Below are positions 6,844 through 12,075 of a stretch of 12,075 nt of DNA, piece by piece. The position numbers and the translations under genes are program-made. The stretch's first letter is position 1, and every line of letters starts with the position of its first letter. Under the pieces are notes generated by a model, which was not told where the DNA came from, ran no database searches, and saw only the letters and a program-made list of their open reading frames with translations. The DNA lies in assembly GCA_947478965.1 (NCBI GenBank), contig CANJXW010000003.1, positions 1 to 12,075 of the forward strand, read 5' to 3'. This DNA comes from Candidatus Nanopelagicaceae bacterium. Lineage in GTDB: Bacteria > Actinomycetota > Actinomycetes > Nanopelagicales > Nanopelagicaceae.

Positions 6844-7755
6844 GTGTCAAAGTCAACGGTAACTGTCCGCGTACCCGCAAAAGTTAATTTGCAGCTTTCC
6901 GTTGGCCCGCGTGAAGAAGATGGGTATCACAACCTCGTCTCTGTCTTTCAGGCAATTTCTATCTATGACGATGTCACGATTACAAAGACTCATGCCGGAT
7001 CCGGCATCACGATTTCAATCATTGGTGATCACACCCATGGTGTACCTGCGGATGCGACAAACCTTGCCGTAAAAGCAGCACACTTAATTGAAAAAGAATA
7101 TGATTTTGAGATTGATGCCCATATCGAGGTAAAGAAATCGATCCCTGTTGCAGGTGGCATGGCAGGTGGAAGCGCTGATGCTGCAGCTGTCATCGTTGGT
7201 CTCGATGCGCTCTACACCTTGATGATGACGCGCGATAAGATGTTTGAACTTGGTTCACAACTCGGCAGCGATGTCCCATTCATGATCTCTGGCGGCACAG
7301 CAATTGGCCAAGGTCATGGTGATCAGCTCACTGCAGCACTTTCACGCGGTACATATCATTGGGTTATTGCACTCTCTAGCGTTGGTCTCTCAACACCAGC
7401 TGTTTATGCAGAGTGCGATCGCTTGCGTGCAGGTTCAACAATTAGCGCCCCGCAAATTAATGATCAGTTAATGCAATCTCTCTTAGCATCTAATTCAAAA
7501 GCGGTCGGTCGCGCGCTTCATAATGATTTACAACCGGGTGCATGTTCATTGAGACCCGCATTGACTTTAGTTCTCGGAGTTGGCGAAGAGTACGGAGCAC
7601 TTGGTGCGATTGTTTCTGGGTCAGGACCAACAGTTGCATTCTTAGTTGAAGATGAAGAACAAGGACTTGATTTAGCAGTAGCGCTGACAGCAAGTGGTGT
7701 AGTCGGAAGCGTTGCGCGGGCGATTGGTCCAGTCCACGGCGCAAAAGTTATTTAA
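6844..7755 (+). CDS. ispE: 4-diphosphocytidyl-2-C-methyl-D-erythritol kinase IspE
   Basis: A 303-residue GHMP-superfamily kinase that phosphorylates CDP-methylerythritol in the MEP pathway to isopentenyl diphosphate. It is thus a source of polyprenyl carriers used in wall synthesis and protein mannosylation. Seen: RVPAKVNLQL with the active-site lysine K13, the EEDGYHNLVSVF segment, the glycine-rich ATP loop VAGGMAGGSADAAA (102-115), LGSDVPFMISGG with catalytic D143, and the C-terminal SGSGPT motif (258-263). It starts with GTG at 6844, one base after the rsmA stop; there is no in-frame ATG that keeps the PAKVNL motif. The stop TAA overlaps the stop of the convergent marR-like gene by four bases, leaving no room for a terminator between them. 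Confidence 0.96.
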   Translation: MSKSTVTVRVPAKVNLQLSVGPREEDGYHNLVSVFQAISIYDDVTITKTHAGSGITISIIGDHTHGVPADATNLAVKAAHLIEKEYDFEIDAHIEVKKSIPVAGGMAGGSADAAAVIVGLDALYTLMMTRDKMFELGSQLGSDVPFMISGGTAIGQGHGDQLTAALSRGTYHWVIALSSVGLSTPAVYAECDRLRAGSTISAPQINDQLMQSLLASNSKAVGRALHNDLQPGACSLRPALTLVLGVGEEYGALGAIVSGSGPTVAFLVEDEEQGLDLAVALTASGVVGSVARAIGPVHGAKVI

Positions 7756-8258
7756 CTATCTTTTCCGCTATCTTCAACGGTACTTGCAAGGACGCTTAAT
7801 AATTGTGCAAGATGCGCACGCTCTTCTTTAGAGAGAGCGGCAAGAAGTTCGCGCTCTCGCTCAAGAAGTTCACTCAAAGCATCATCGACCGCTTGGATTC
7901 CTGTCAGGGTCAACGTCACAAGAGAGCCACGACCATCACTTGGATCGGGTTGGCGCGTTATAAGTTTTAACTCCTCAAGATGATCCAGGCGATTTGTCAT
8001 TGTTCCGCTGGTCACCATCGTTTCCTGCATGAGCTGGCCAGGGGAGAGTTGATAGGGCGCACCAGCCCTGCGAAGGGCGGCGAGAACGTCAAAGCCCCAT
8101 GTTTCGATCTCGGCAAAGGCATCGCGACGCGCAATATCGAGCTGGCGCGCGATTCGTGTGATGCGGCTCAAGATTTCAAAGGGAGAGAGGTCAAGGTCGG
8201 GGCGCTGGATCTTCCAGGCAGCGATCAGGCGATCGACCTCATCACGGTTTGCGCTCAT
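7752..8258 (-). CDS. MarR-family winged-helix transcriptional regulator
   Basis: A 168-residue protein with the MarR fold. An N-terminal helical region (VDRLIAAW..RPDLDLSPFEILSRITRIARQLD, residues 8-41) is of the kind common in actinobacterial MarR proteins. The winged helix follows: FDVLAALRRAGAP, then LSPGQLMQETMVTSGTMTNRLDHLEELKLI as the recognition helix region, and the wing DPSDGRGSLVTLT with the conserved DxR. A C-terminal dimerisation helix rich in Glu/Leu (DDALSELLERERELLAAL) completes it. It probably binds DNA as a dimer. The target is unknown; the adjacent divergent tRNA-Gln/glmU region and its own promoter are the obvious candidates, but no clear operator palindrome stands out. Its end overlaps the ispE stop tail to tail by four bases. 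The start is ATG at 8256-8258. Confidence 0.9.
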   Translation of the reverse strand: MSANRDEVDRLIAAWKIQRPDLDLSPFEILSRITRIARQLDIARRDAFAEIETWGFDVLAALRRAGAPYQLSPGQLMQETMVTSGTMTNRLDHLEELKLITRQPDPSDGRGSLVTLTLTGIQAVDDALSELLERERELLAALSKEERAHLAQLLSVLASTVEDSGKDS

Positions 8259-8264
8259 GCCATA

Positions 8265-8270
8265 AGGCTA
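8265..8270 (-). promoter_or_regulatory. Candidate -10 box for leaderless marR-like gene
   Basis: On the minus strand TAGCCT sits 6 bases before the ATG, placing the transcription start on the start codon. No purine-rich ribosome binding site lies between. No clear -35 element is seen. Confidence 0.33.
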
Positions 8271-8310
8271 GTGGTCAGCAGCACTGGCGCGGATGAGGGA
8301 GAATACGGGT

Positions 8311-8382
8311 TCCGCCATTGTGTAGTGGCTAGCACATGGGCCTTTGAAGCCCAGGGTCCAGGATCGATACCTGGTGGCGGAG
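8311..8382 (+). tRNA. tRNA-Gln (anticodon UUG)
   Basis: The full cloverleaf folds by hand. The acceptor stem is TCCGCCA with TGGCGGA (8375-8381), the D-stem GTGT with GCAC (last pair U-G), the anticodon stem TGGGC with GCCCA around the loop CTTTGAA, and the T-stem CCAGG with CCTGG. The anticodon TTG is at 8344-8346. The U1-A72 pair with discriminator G73 (8382) is typical of tRNA-Gln and fits recognition in the tRNA-dependent amidation route (GatCAB) used by actinobacteria. CCA is not encoded (CAA follows). The T-loop reads ATCGATA, so position 54 is A instead of the near-universal T. The variable loop is short (GGGT). Location directly upstream of glmU is a known actinobacterial arrangement. 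Confidence 0.95.
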
Positions 8383-8403
8383 CAAGTTCAATTGCCCGCC
8401 CGA

Positions 8404-8409
8404 TAGACT
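8404..8409 (+). promoter_or_regulatory. Candidate -10 box for leaderless glmU
   Basis: TAGACT lies 7 bases before the GTG of glmU, between the tRNA-Gln gene and the coding region. The intervening CCCCTCT is the opposite of a ribosome binding site, so a leaderless message starting at GTG is the simplest reading. No good -35 box is visible at the usual distance. Confidence 0.4.
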
Positions 8410-8416
8410 CCCCTCT

Positions 8417-9853
8417 GTGAGCACATCTCGTCTCGAAACAGTCGTTGTCTTGGCTGCTGGCGAGGGAACTCGAATGAAATCTTCCACACCAAAAGTTTTA
8501 CATCCCATTGCAGGTCGCTCACTACTAGGACATGTACTTAACGCAGTCGATGCACTTTCACCAAGCCATGTACGAATTGTTGTCGGCGCCGGACGCGAAT
8601 CAGTTGAAGCACATATCAAAGAGATCGCACCAACTGCGCACACTGTCTTCCAAGAGCGACGCGGTGGCACAGGACATGCAACTCAATTGGCGCTCGCAGG
8701 TATGGAGATTGCCGGAACGATTTTAATTCTTGCTGGCGATACACCGATGCTGACATCTGAATCACTTTCACAACTTCTTGAAGTTCATCACGCAGGAGAT
8801 TTCACAGCATCAGTAATGACTGCAGAACATCCAGATCCAACTGGGTATGGCCGCATTGTTCGAGCAGATGATGGATCCTTGCTTCGCATCGTTGAAGAAC
8901 GCGATGCCGATGATATGGAAAAAGCAATTTACGAAATTAACTCAGGTGTGTATGCCTTCGATGCACAGAAACTTATGGGCGCAATTGGAAAGCTCAGTAC
9001 TGATAATTCACAAGGCGAGTTGTATCTCACCGATGTTATTGAAATTCTGCGCAATGAAGGTGGCAGCATCGCTGCCGTCCTGATTGAAGATTTTATTGAG
9101 ACCCTTGGAATTAACGATCGAGTACAACTCGCAGAGTGTGCGGCGCTTCTTCGTGATCGAATCAATGAAGACTTCATGCGCGCCGGCATAACAATTGTGG
9201 ATCCAACAACTACGTGGATTGATGCGACCGCATCGATCGAAAACGATGTCACTATCTATCCAGGCAGCGCAATCCTCGGAACAACAACGATCGCCAGCGG
9301 CGCATCGATTGGCCCTCGTACAACCCTTGATTCATGCACCGTTCTAGAGGGCGCTAGCGTCATTGAATCTCTCTGTATTGAAGCAACGATTGGAAAGAAA
9401 GCCGTCGTTGGCCCATATTCCTACCTACGCAAAGATGCATCCCTTGGCACTGGCTCAAAAGTTGGAGCATTTGTTGAGATGAAGAACGCAACCCTTGGCG
9501 ATGGCTCAAAGGTTCCACACCTTTCCTATGTGGGCGATGCAACTATTGGTCAAGAAACAAATATTGGCGCCGCAACGATCTTTGTAAATTACGACGGAGT
9601 CGACAAACATCACACAACGGTGGGCGATCACGTACGCGTTGGTAGCGATTCGATGTTAGTTGCTCCCGTCACAATAGGTGATGGTGCTTACACAGCAGCT
9701 GGTTCTGTAATTACTGAAGACGTTCCTGCCGGTGCCATGGGTGTCGCTAGGGGTAAGCAGAGAAATGTATTAGGTTGGGTCATGCGCAAGCGTGCTGGAA
9801 CAAAATCTGCTGATGCGGCCTCGCGTCATAATGCAGACGAGAAGAAAGGCTAA
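8417..9853 (+). CDS. glmU: Bifunctional N-acetylglucosamine-1-phosphate uridyltransferase / glucosamine-1-phosphate acetyltransferase
   Basis: A 478-residue cytoplasmic enzyme making UDP-GlcNAc, the precursor for peptidoglycan. The N-terminal pyrophosphorylase domain has VVLAAGEGTRMKSSTPK (G15, G17, T18, R19, K26), QERRGGTGHA and LAGDTPML. The C-terminal left-handed beta-helix shows repeated hexapeptides from about residue 270. It contains catalytic H368 in VPHLSYVGDA, NIGAATIFVNYDG and VGSDSMLVAPVTIG. The NIGAATIFVNYDG variant is close to the mycobacterial form rather than the enterobacterial NIGAGT form. A basic low-complexity tail follows residue 455 or so (RKRAGTKSA). Start is GTG at 8417, with no Shine-Dalgarno and a -10-like box just upstream. 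prs follows after a 5-base gap, so the two share a transcript. Confidence 0.97.
   Translation: MSTSRLETVVVLAAGEGTRMKSSTPKVLHPIAGRSLLGHVLNAVDALSPSHVRIVVGAGRESVEAHIKEIAPTAHTVFQERRGGTGHATQLALAGMEIAGTILILAGDTPMLTSESLSQLLEVHHAGDFTASVMTAEHPDPTGYGRIVRADDGSLLRIVEERDADDMEKAIYEINSGVYAFDAQKLMGAIGKLSTDNSQGELYLTDVIEILRNEGGSIAAVLIEDFIETLGINDRVQLAECAALLRDRINEDFMRAGITIVDPTTTWIDATASIENDVTIYPGSAILGTTTIASGASIGPRTTLDSCTVLEGASVIESLCIEATIGKKAVVGPYSYLRKDASLGTGSKVGAFVEMKNATLGDGSKVPHLSYVGDATIGQETNIGAATIFVNYDGVDKHHTTVGDHVRVGSDSMLVAPVTIGDGAYTAAGSVITEDVPAGAMGVARGKQRNVLGWVMRKRAGTKSADAASRHNADEKKG
9843..9849 (+). promoter_or_regulatory. Ribosome binding site that supports the TTG start of prs
   Basis: AGAAAGG, inside the last codons of glmU, lies 9 bases before TTG at 9859. 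No ATG or GTG is available at the family N-terminus, so this purine run is the main support for the TTG start. Confidence 0.5.
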
Positions 9854-9858
9854 TTTCC

Positions 9859-10839
9859 TTGAGCGAAATTCGTTTGTCCTCAGAAAAAAAGCTCCGACTC
9901 TTCTCGGGTCGCGGATATCCAGAATTAGCTGAAGAAGTCGCTCGTGAGATTGGTATCCCCATCACACCGACATCTGCATATGACTTTGCAAATGGAGAAA
10001 TATTTGTTCGCTTTGAAGAGAGCGTCCGTGGTTGCGATGCGTTCGTTATTCAAAGCCACACAGCTCCAGTAAATAAGCAGATCATGGAACAACTCATCAT
10101 GATCGATGCACTCAAGCGAGCATCCGCAAAGCGCATCACTGTTGTTGCACCTTTCTATGGTTATGCACGTCAAGATAAGAAGCACCGCGGACGTGAGCCA
10201 ATCTCTGCACGATTGATGGCAGATCTTTATAAGACAGCTGGCGCAGATCGTTTGATGGTTGTCGATCTTCACACTTCACAAATTCAAGGTTTCTTTGATG
10301 GTCCTGTAGATCATCTCTTTGCACTACCAATGCTTGCTAACTATGTTGGCGGAAAAGTAGATCGCTCACGCCTGACAATCGTTTCTCCTGACTCAGGCCG
10401 CGTACGCGTTGCAGAGCGCTGGTCAGAACTCCTCGGTGGATGTCCGATCGCCTTTATCCATAAGACTCGCGATCCACGTATTCCAAATGAATCAACAACA
10501 GGTCGCGTCGTCGGTGATGTTGATGGCCAAACATGCGTTGTTATTGATGACATGATCGATACTGCAGGCACCATCTGCAAAGCAGTCGATGCCCTCTTTG
10601 AAGCAGGTGCAAAAGAAGTCATTATCGCCGCATCTCATGCAGTCTTCTCGGGTCAGGCAATCGAGCGCCTTAAGGCATCTCGTGTGACAGAAGTTGTCAC
10701 CACCAACTCACTTCCGATCTCTGACGAGAAGCACTTCGATGGCCTTACTGTCCTCTCGATCGCTCCGCTGCTTGCTCGCGCAATCCGCGAAGTCTTTGAA
10801 GATGGCTCCGTCACGAGCCTCTTTGACGGGCATTCCTAA
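9859..10839 (+). CDS. prs: Ribose-phosphate pyrophosphokinase (PRPP synthetase)
   Basis: A 326-residue class I PRPP synthetase that converts ribose-5-phosphate and ATP to PRPP for purine, pyrimidine, histidine, tryptophan and NAD synthesis. Visible motifs: LRLFSGRGYPELAEEVA at the N-terminus, DFANGEIFVRF, the ATP-binding PFYGYARQDKKHRGREPIS from residue 98, the divalent-metal segment VVDLHTSQIQGFFD with H138, the flexible-loop region KTRDPR, and the PRPP loop VVIDDMIDTAGT (227-238). The initiator is TTG. In actinobacteria PRPP is also the route to decaprenyl-phosphoryl-arabinose, though nothing here shows that this organism makes arabinan. The stop at 10837-10839 is followed by a 154-base spacer with its own signals before rplY. 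Confidence 0.97.
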   Translation: MSEIRLSSEKKLRLFSGRGYPELAEEVAREIGIPITPTSAYDFANGEIFVRFEESVRGCDAFVIQSHTAPVNKQIMEQLIMIDALKRASAKRITVVAPFYGYARQDKKHRGREPISARLMADLYKTAGADRLMVVDLHTSQIQGFFDGPVDHLFALPMLANYVGGKVDRSRLTIVSPDSGRVRVAERWSELLGGCPIAFIHKTRDPRIPNESTTGRVVGDVDGQTCVVIDDMIDTAGTICKAVDALFEAGAKEVIIAASHAVFSGQAIERLKASRVTEVVTTNSLPISDEKHFDGLTVLSIAPLLARAIREVFEDGSVTSLFDGHS

Positions 10840-10887
10840 AGCGCATTTAAGCGCGGATTTGCCTTGGGCGAAGGCCCTTCGGTAATG

Positions 10888-10916
10888 TTCACCACGTTCC
10901 GGCGAGGGTTTATATC
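10888..10916 (+). promoter_or_regulatory. Candidate sigma-70-type promoter for rplY
   Basis: TTCACC (10888-10893) and TATATC (10911-10916) are separated by 17 bases, a reasonable -35/-10 pair. Transcription would start near 10923 and give a leader of about 70 bases that includes the ribosome-binding-site-hiding fold but not the upstream CTTCGGT segment. Confidence 0.3.
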
Positions 10917-10980
10917 CGTAATCGACGGTGTAGGTATTTTCTCCTGCTGGGACTTTGTGCAGTAACCGAAGTCAACATAC

Positions 10981-10986
10981 AAGGAG
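10981..10986 (+). promoter_or_regulatory. Strong ribosome binding site of rplY
   Basis: AAGGAG, 7 bases before the ATG at 10994, is the best Shine-Dalgarno sequence in the window. It fixes the rplY start at 10994, although the frame stays open upstream to about 10955. Its AGGAG core is complementary to CTCCT at 10941-10945. Confidence 0.85.
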
Positions 10987-10993
10987 TTTTAAA

Positions 10994-11602
10994 ATGGCAG
11001 AGATCAAAATTACTGGCACCACACGTACCGAATTCGGTAAGGGTGCATCACGTCGCGCACGTCGCGATGGACTAGTTCCTGCTGTTATCTACGGACACGG
11101 TGAAAAGCCACAACACATCACACTTCCAGCACGCGAACTCGGCGTAGCTCTTAAGCAGTCAAACGTTCTTCTAGAGATCCTTGTTGATGGAAAGAACGAA
11201 CTCACACTTCCAAAGGCGATTGTTCGCCACCCACTCAAGCAGATCCTCGAGCACATTGACCTCGTCACTGTTCGTCGTGGAGAGCGCGTAACAGTTTCAG
11301 TTCCAGTTCACCCAACAGGTGAGCACGATCGCGACGGAATCCTTGAGCATGTTAACAACACCATCGAAGTTGAAGCAGAAGCAACAGCTATTCCTTCATC
11401 ACTTGGTCTTAACCTCACAGGTCTTGCTGCTGGTCTTTCACTCTATGCAAAGGATGTTCCACTTCCTGCAGGAGTCACACTGATCTCAGATCCAATGACA
11501 ATTGTTGTTCACCTATCAGAGCGCTCAACAGCATCAGAAGAGACACCAGTTGCAGCAGCCGCAGAAGCAGCACCAGCTGCTGAAGCCGAGAAGAAGGACT
11601 AA
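10994..11602 (+). CDS. rplY: Large-subunit ribosomal protein L25, general stress protein Ctc type
   Basis: A 202-residue L25/TL5/Ctc protein that binds 5S rRNA in the 50S subunit. The N-terminal L25 domain (about residues 1-95) carries TRTEFGKGASRRARRDG and LVPAVIYGHGEKP, with basic residues for RNA contact, then VRHPLKQILEHIDL. The second, TL5-type beta domain (about 100-175) contains VPVHPTGE, DGILEHV and LPAGVTLISDP. The tail is Ala/Glu-rich, low complexity and ends in EKKD. Length fits the two-domain Ctc form rather than the short E. coli L25. Position between prs and pth is standard for actinobacteria. The strong ribosome binding site and uniform codon choice suggest high expression, and the leader could provide translational control. 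Confidence 0.95.
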   Translation: MAEIKITGTTRTEFGKGASRRARRDGLVPAVIYGHGEKPQHITLPARELGVALKQSNVLLEILVDGKNELTLPKAIVRHPLKQILEHIDLVTVRRGERVTVSVPVHPTGEHDRDGILEHVNNTIEVEAEATAIPSSLGLNLTGLAAGLSLYAKDVPLPAGVTLISDPMTIVVHLSERSTASEETPVAAAAEAAPAAEAEKKD

Positions 11603-11609
11603 TTAGTCC
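11596..11609. repeat. Perfect 14-base palindrome spanning the rplY stop
   Basis: GGACTAATTAGTCC is a perfect inverted repeat centred on 11602/11603 and includes the rplY TAA. As RNA it could form a 5-bp stem with an AATT loop. It is followed by CGGTTCTCT, not a T-run, so it is a weak terminator at best. It could instead be a dimeric protein-binding site before pth. Confidence 0.5.
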
Positions 11610-11620
11610 GGTTCTCTACC

Positions 11621-12075
11621 GTGAGCTCTTCATCTCCATGGCTTGTTGTTGGTCTAGGTAACCCTGGCGAACAATACGAAGCTACTCGCCACAATGTGGG
11701 CCAGATGGTTATTGATGAACTTGCAAAGCGCCACAACGTAAAGTTCAGCGCACATAAATCTCGTACCGACGTCGCCGCCTATAAATTAGGCGTCGGCGTC
11801 GATGCACTTTCAATCATCCTTGGTAAGTCTCATGGGTATATGAATGAAAGTGGTGGGCCGATTAAAGCTCTTGCATCTTTCTATTCAGTAGATCCATCGC
11901 AGATCATCGTTTTGCATGACGAGTTAGATATTCCCTTCGCCGCAATTCGCACAAAAATCGGTGGAGGCGACGGGGGCCATAACGGACTTAAATCGTTGAC
12001 TTCATCTTTCGGTACCGCTGATTACTATCGAATCCGCGTTGGCATTGGCCGACCTATGGGACAGCAAGATCCAGC
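11621..12075 (+). CDS. pth: Peptidyl-tRNA hydrolase, 3' end outside window
   Basis: The first 151 residues of the bacterial Pth1 family, which releases tRNA from peptidyl-tRNA dropped by stalled ribosomes. It begins with GTG at 11621 (MSSSSPWLVVGLGNPG). Active-site residues are all present: N14 in GLGNPG, catalytic H24 in TRHNVG, N75 in GYMNESGG, D100 in VLHDELD and N121 in GGDGGHNGLKS. No Shine-Dalgarno precedes the GTG, and no TAnnnT box lies at the leaderless distance. The gene lies 18 bases after rplY and may be read from its transcript. An in-frame stop is at 11600-11602, and the only nearby ATG (11638) is out of frame, so the GTG is well supported. The reading frame is open at the window end; an mfd gene often follows in actinobacteria but is not seen. 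Confidence 0.95.
   Translation, partial: MSSSSPWLVVGLGNPGEQYEATRHNVGQMVIDELAKRHNVKFSAHKSRTDVAAYKLGVGVDALSIILGKSHGYMNESGGPIKALASFYSVDPSQIIVLHDELDIPFAAIRTKIGGGDGGHNGLKSLTSSFGTADYYRIRVGIGRPMGQQDP

Larger units (their letters stand above)
10840..10993 (+). other. Structured prs-rplY spacer / rplY leader
   Basis: The only gene-free stretch in the window longer than 60 bases. Near the prs stop are three small overlapping hairpins: GCGC/GCGC (10841-10854), GCCTT/AAGGC (10861-10875) and CGAAG/CTTCG (10869-10881). The last two exclude each other and neither has a T-tract, so a Rho-independent terminator is not convincing. Downstream, GACTTTG (10951-10957) pairs with CGAAGTC (10967-10973). Outside it CTCCT (10941-10945) pairs with the AGGAG of the rplY ribosome binding site. 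CTTCGGT (10877-10883) is complementary to ACCGAAG (10965-10971), an alternative partner for the same segment. This is folding by eye only. Confidence 0.5.

Noticed and set aside
7980-8420. 146-codon plus-strand frame antisense to the marR-like gene and across tRNA-Gln
   Set aside because: It runs through the tRNA gene, resembles no known protein and is a shadow of the minus-strand regulator.
10841-10881. Rho-independent terminator after prs
   Set aside because: Stems are only 4-5 bp and none is followed by a T-tract.
10955-10993. Longer rplY start at about 10955
   Set aside because: The added residues (CSNRSQHTRSFK) are not L25-like, and AAGGAG sits 7 bases before the ATG at 10994.

Overview
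This window is a compact block of housekeeping genes from a bacterium that is almost certainly an actinobacterium. The evidence is gene order: rsmI, metG, tatD, rsmA, ispE, then tRNA-Gln, glmU, prs, rplY (ctc type), pth. A divergent protein O-mannosyltransferase sits beside rsmI, and an actinobacterial GlpR/SepX-like division membrane protein follows a RimJ-type acetyltransferase. By eye the base composition is moderate rather than GC-rich. Spacers are very short, and many starts are GTG or TTG. This resembles streamlined freshwater or marine planktonic actinobacteria (Nanopelagicales/acI-like), but the lineage is an inference, not something read directly.

Layout. Positions 1-546 hold the 3' part of a RimJ-like GNAT acetyltransferase, followed by a three-pass membrane protein of the GlpR/SepX type (596-1372). 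Converging on it is a GTG-started PMT-family mannosyltransferase on the minus strand (1395-2678). A 47-base divergent spacer leads into a tight plus-strand operon: rsmI (16S C1402 2'-O-methylation), metG (methionyl-tRNA synthetase), tatD (metal-dependent DNase), rsmA (16S A1518/A1519 dimethylation) and ispE (non-mevalonate isoprenoid pathway). Its junctions are 4-base overlaps or 1-6 base gaps. A minus-strand MarR-type regulator converges on ispE, with the stop codons overlapping. Divergent from it lies tRNA-Gln(UUG), then glmU (UDP-GlcNAc synthesis), prs (PRPP synthesis), rplY (L25/Ctc) and the 5' part of pth (peptidyl-tRNA hydrolase), which runs off the window.

Functionally the block concerns translation (MetRS, two rRNA methyltransferases, L25, Pth, tRNA-Gln), cell-envelope precursors (GlmU, Pmt, IspE for polyprenyl carriers) and nucleotide precursors (Prs).

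No phage, insertion sequence, CRISPR array, toxin-antitoxin pair or defence system is visible, and I do not think this window holds an undescribed multi-gene system. The points worth following up are regulatory. Four genes that begin transcription units carry a TAnnnT box 6-8 bases before the start codon and no Shine-Dalgarno sequence, which suggests leaderless mRNAs. The prs-rplY spacer can fold so that it hides the rplY ribosome binding site, with alternative pairings. There is a perfect palindrome at the rplY/pth junction, and the tRNA-Gln has an unusual T-loop.
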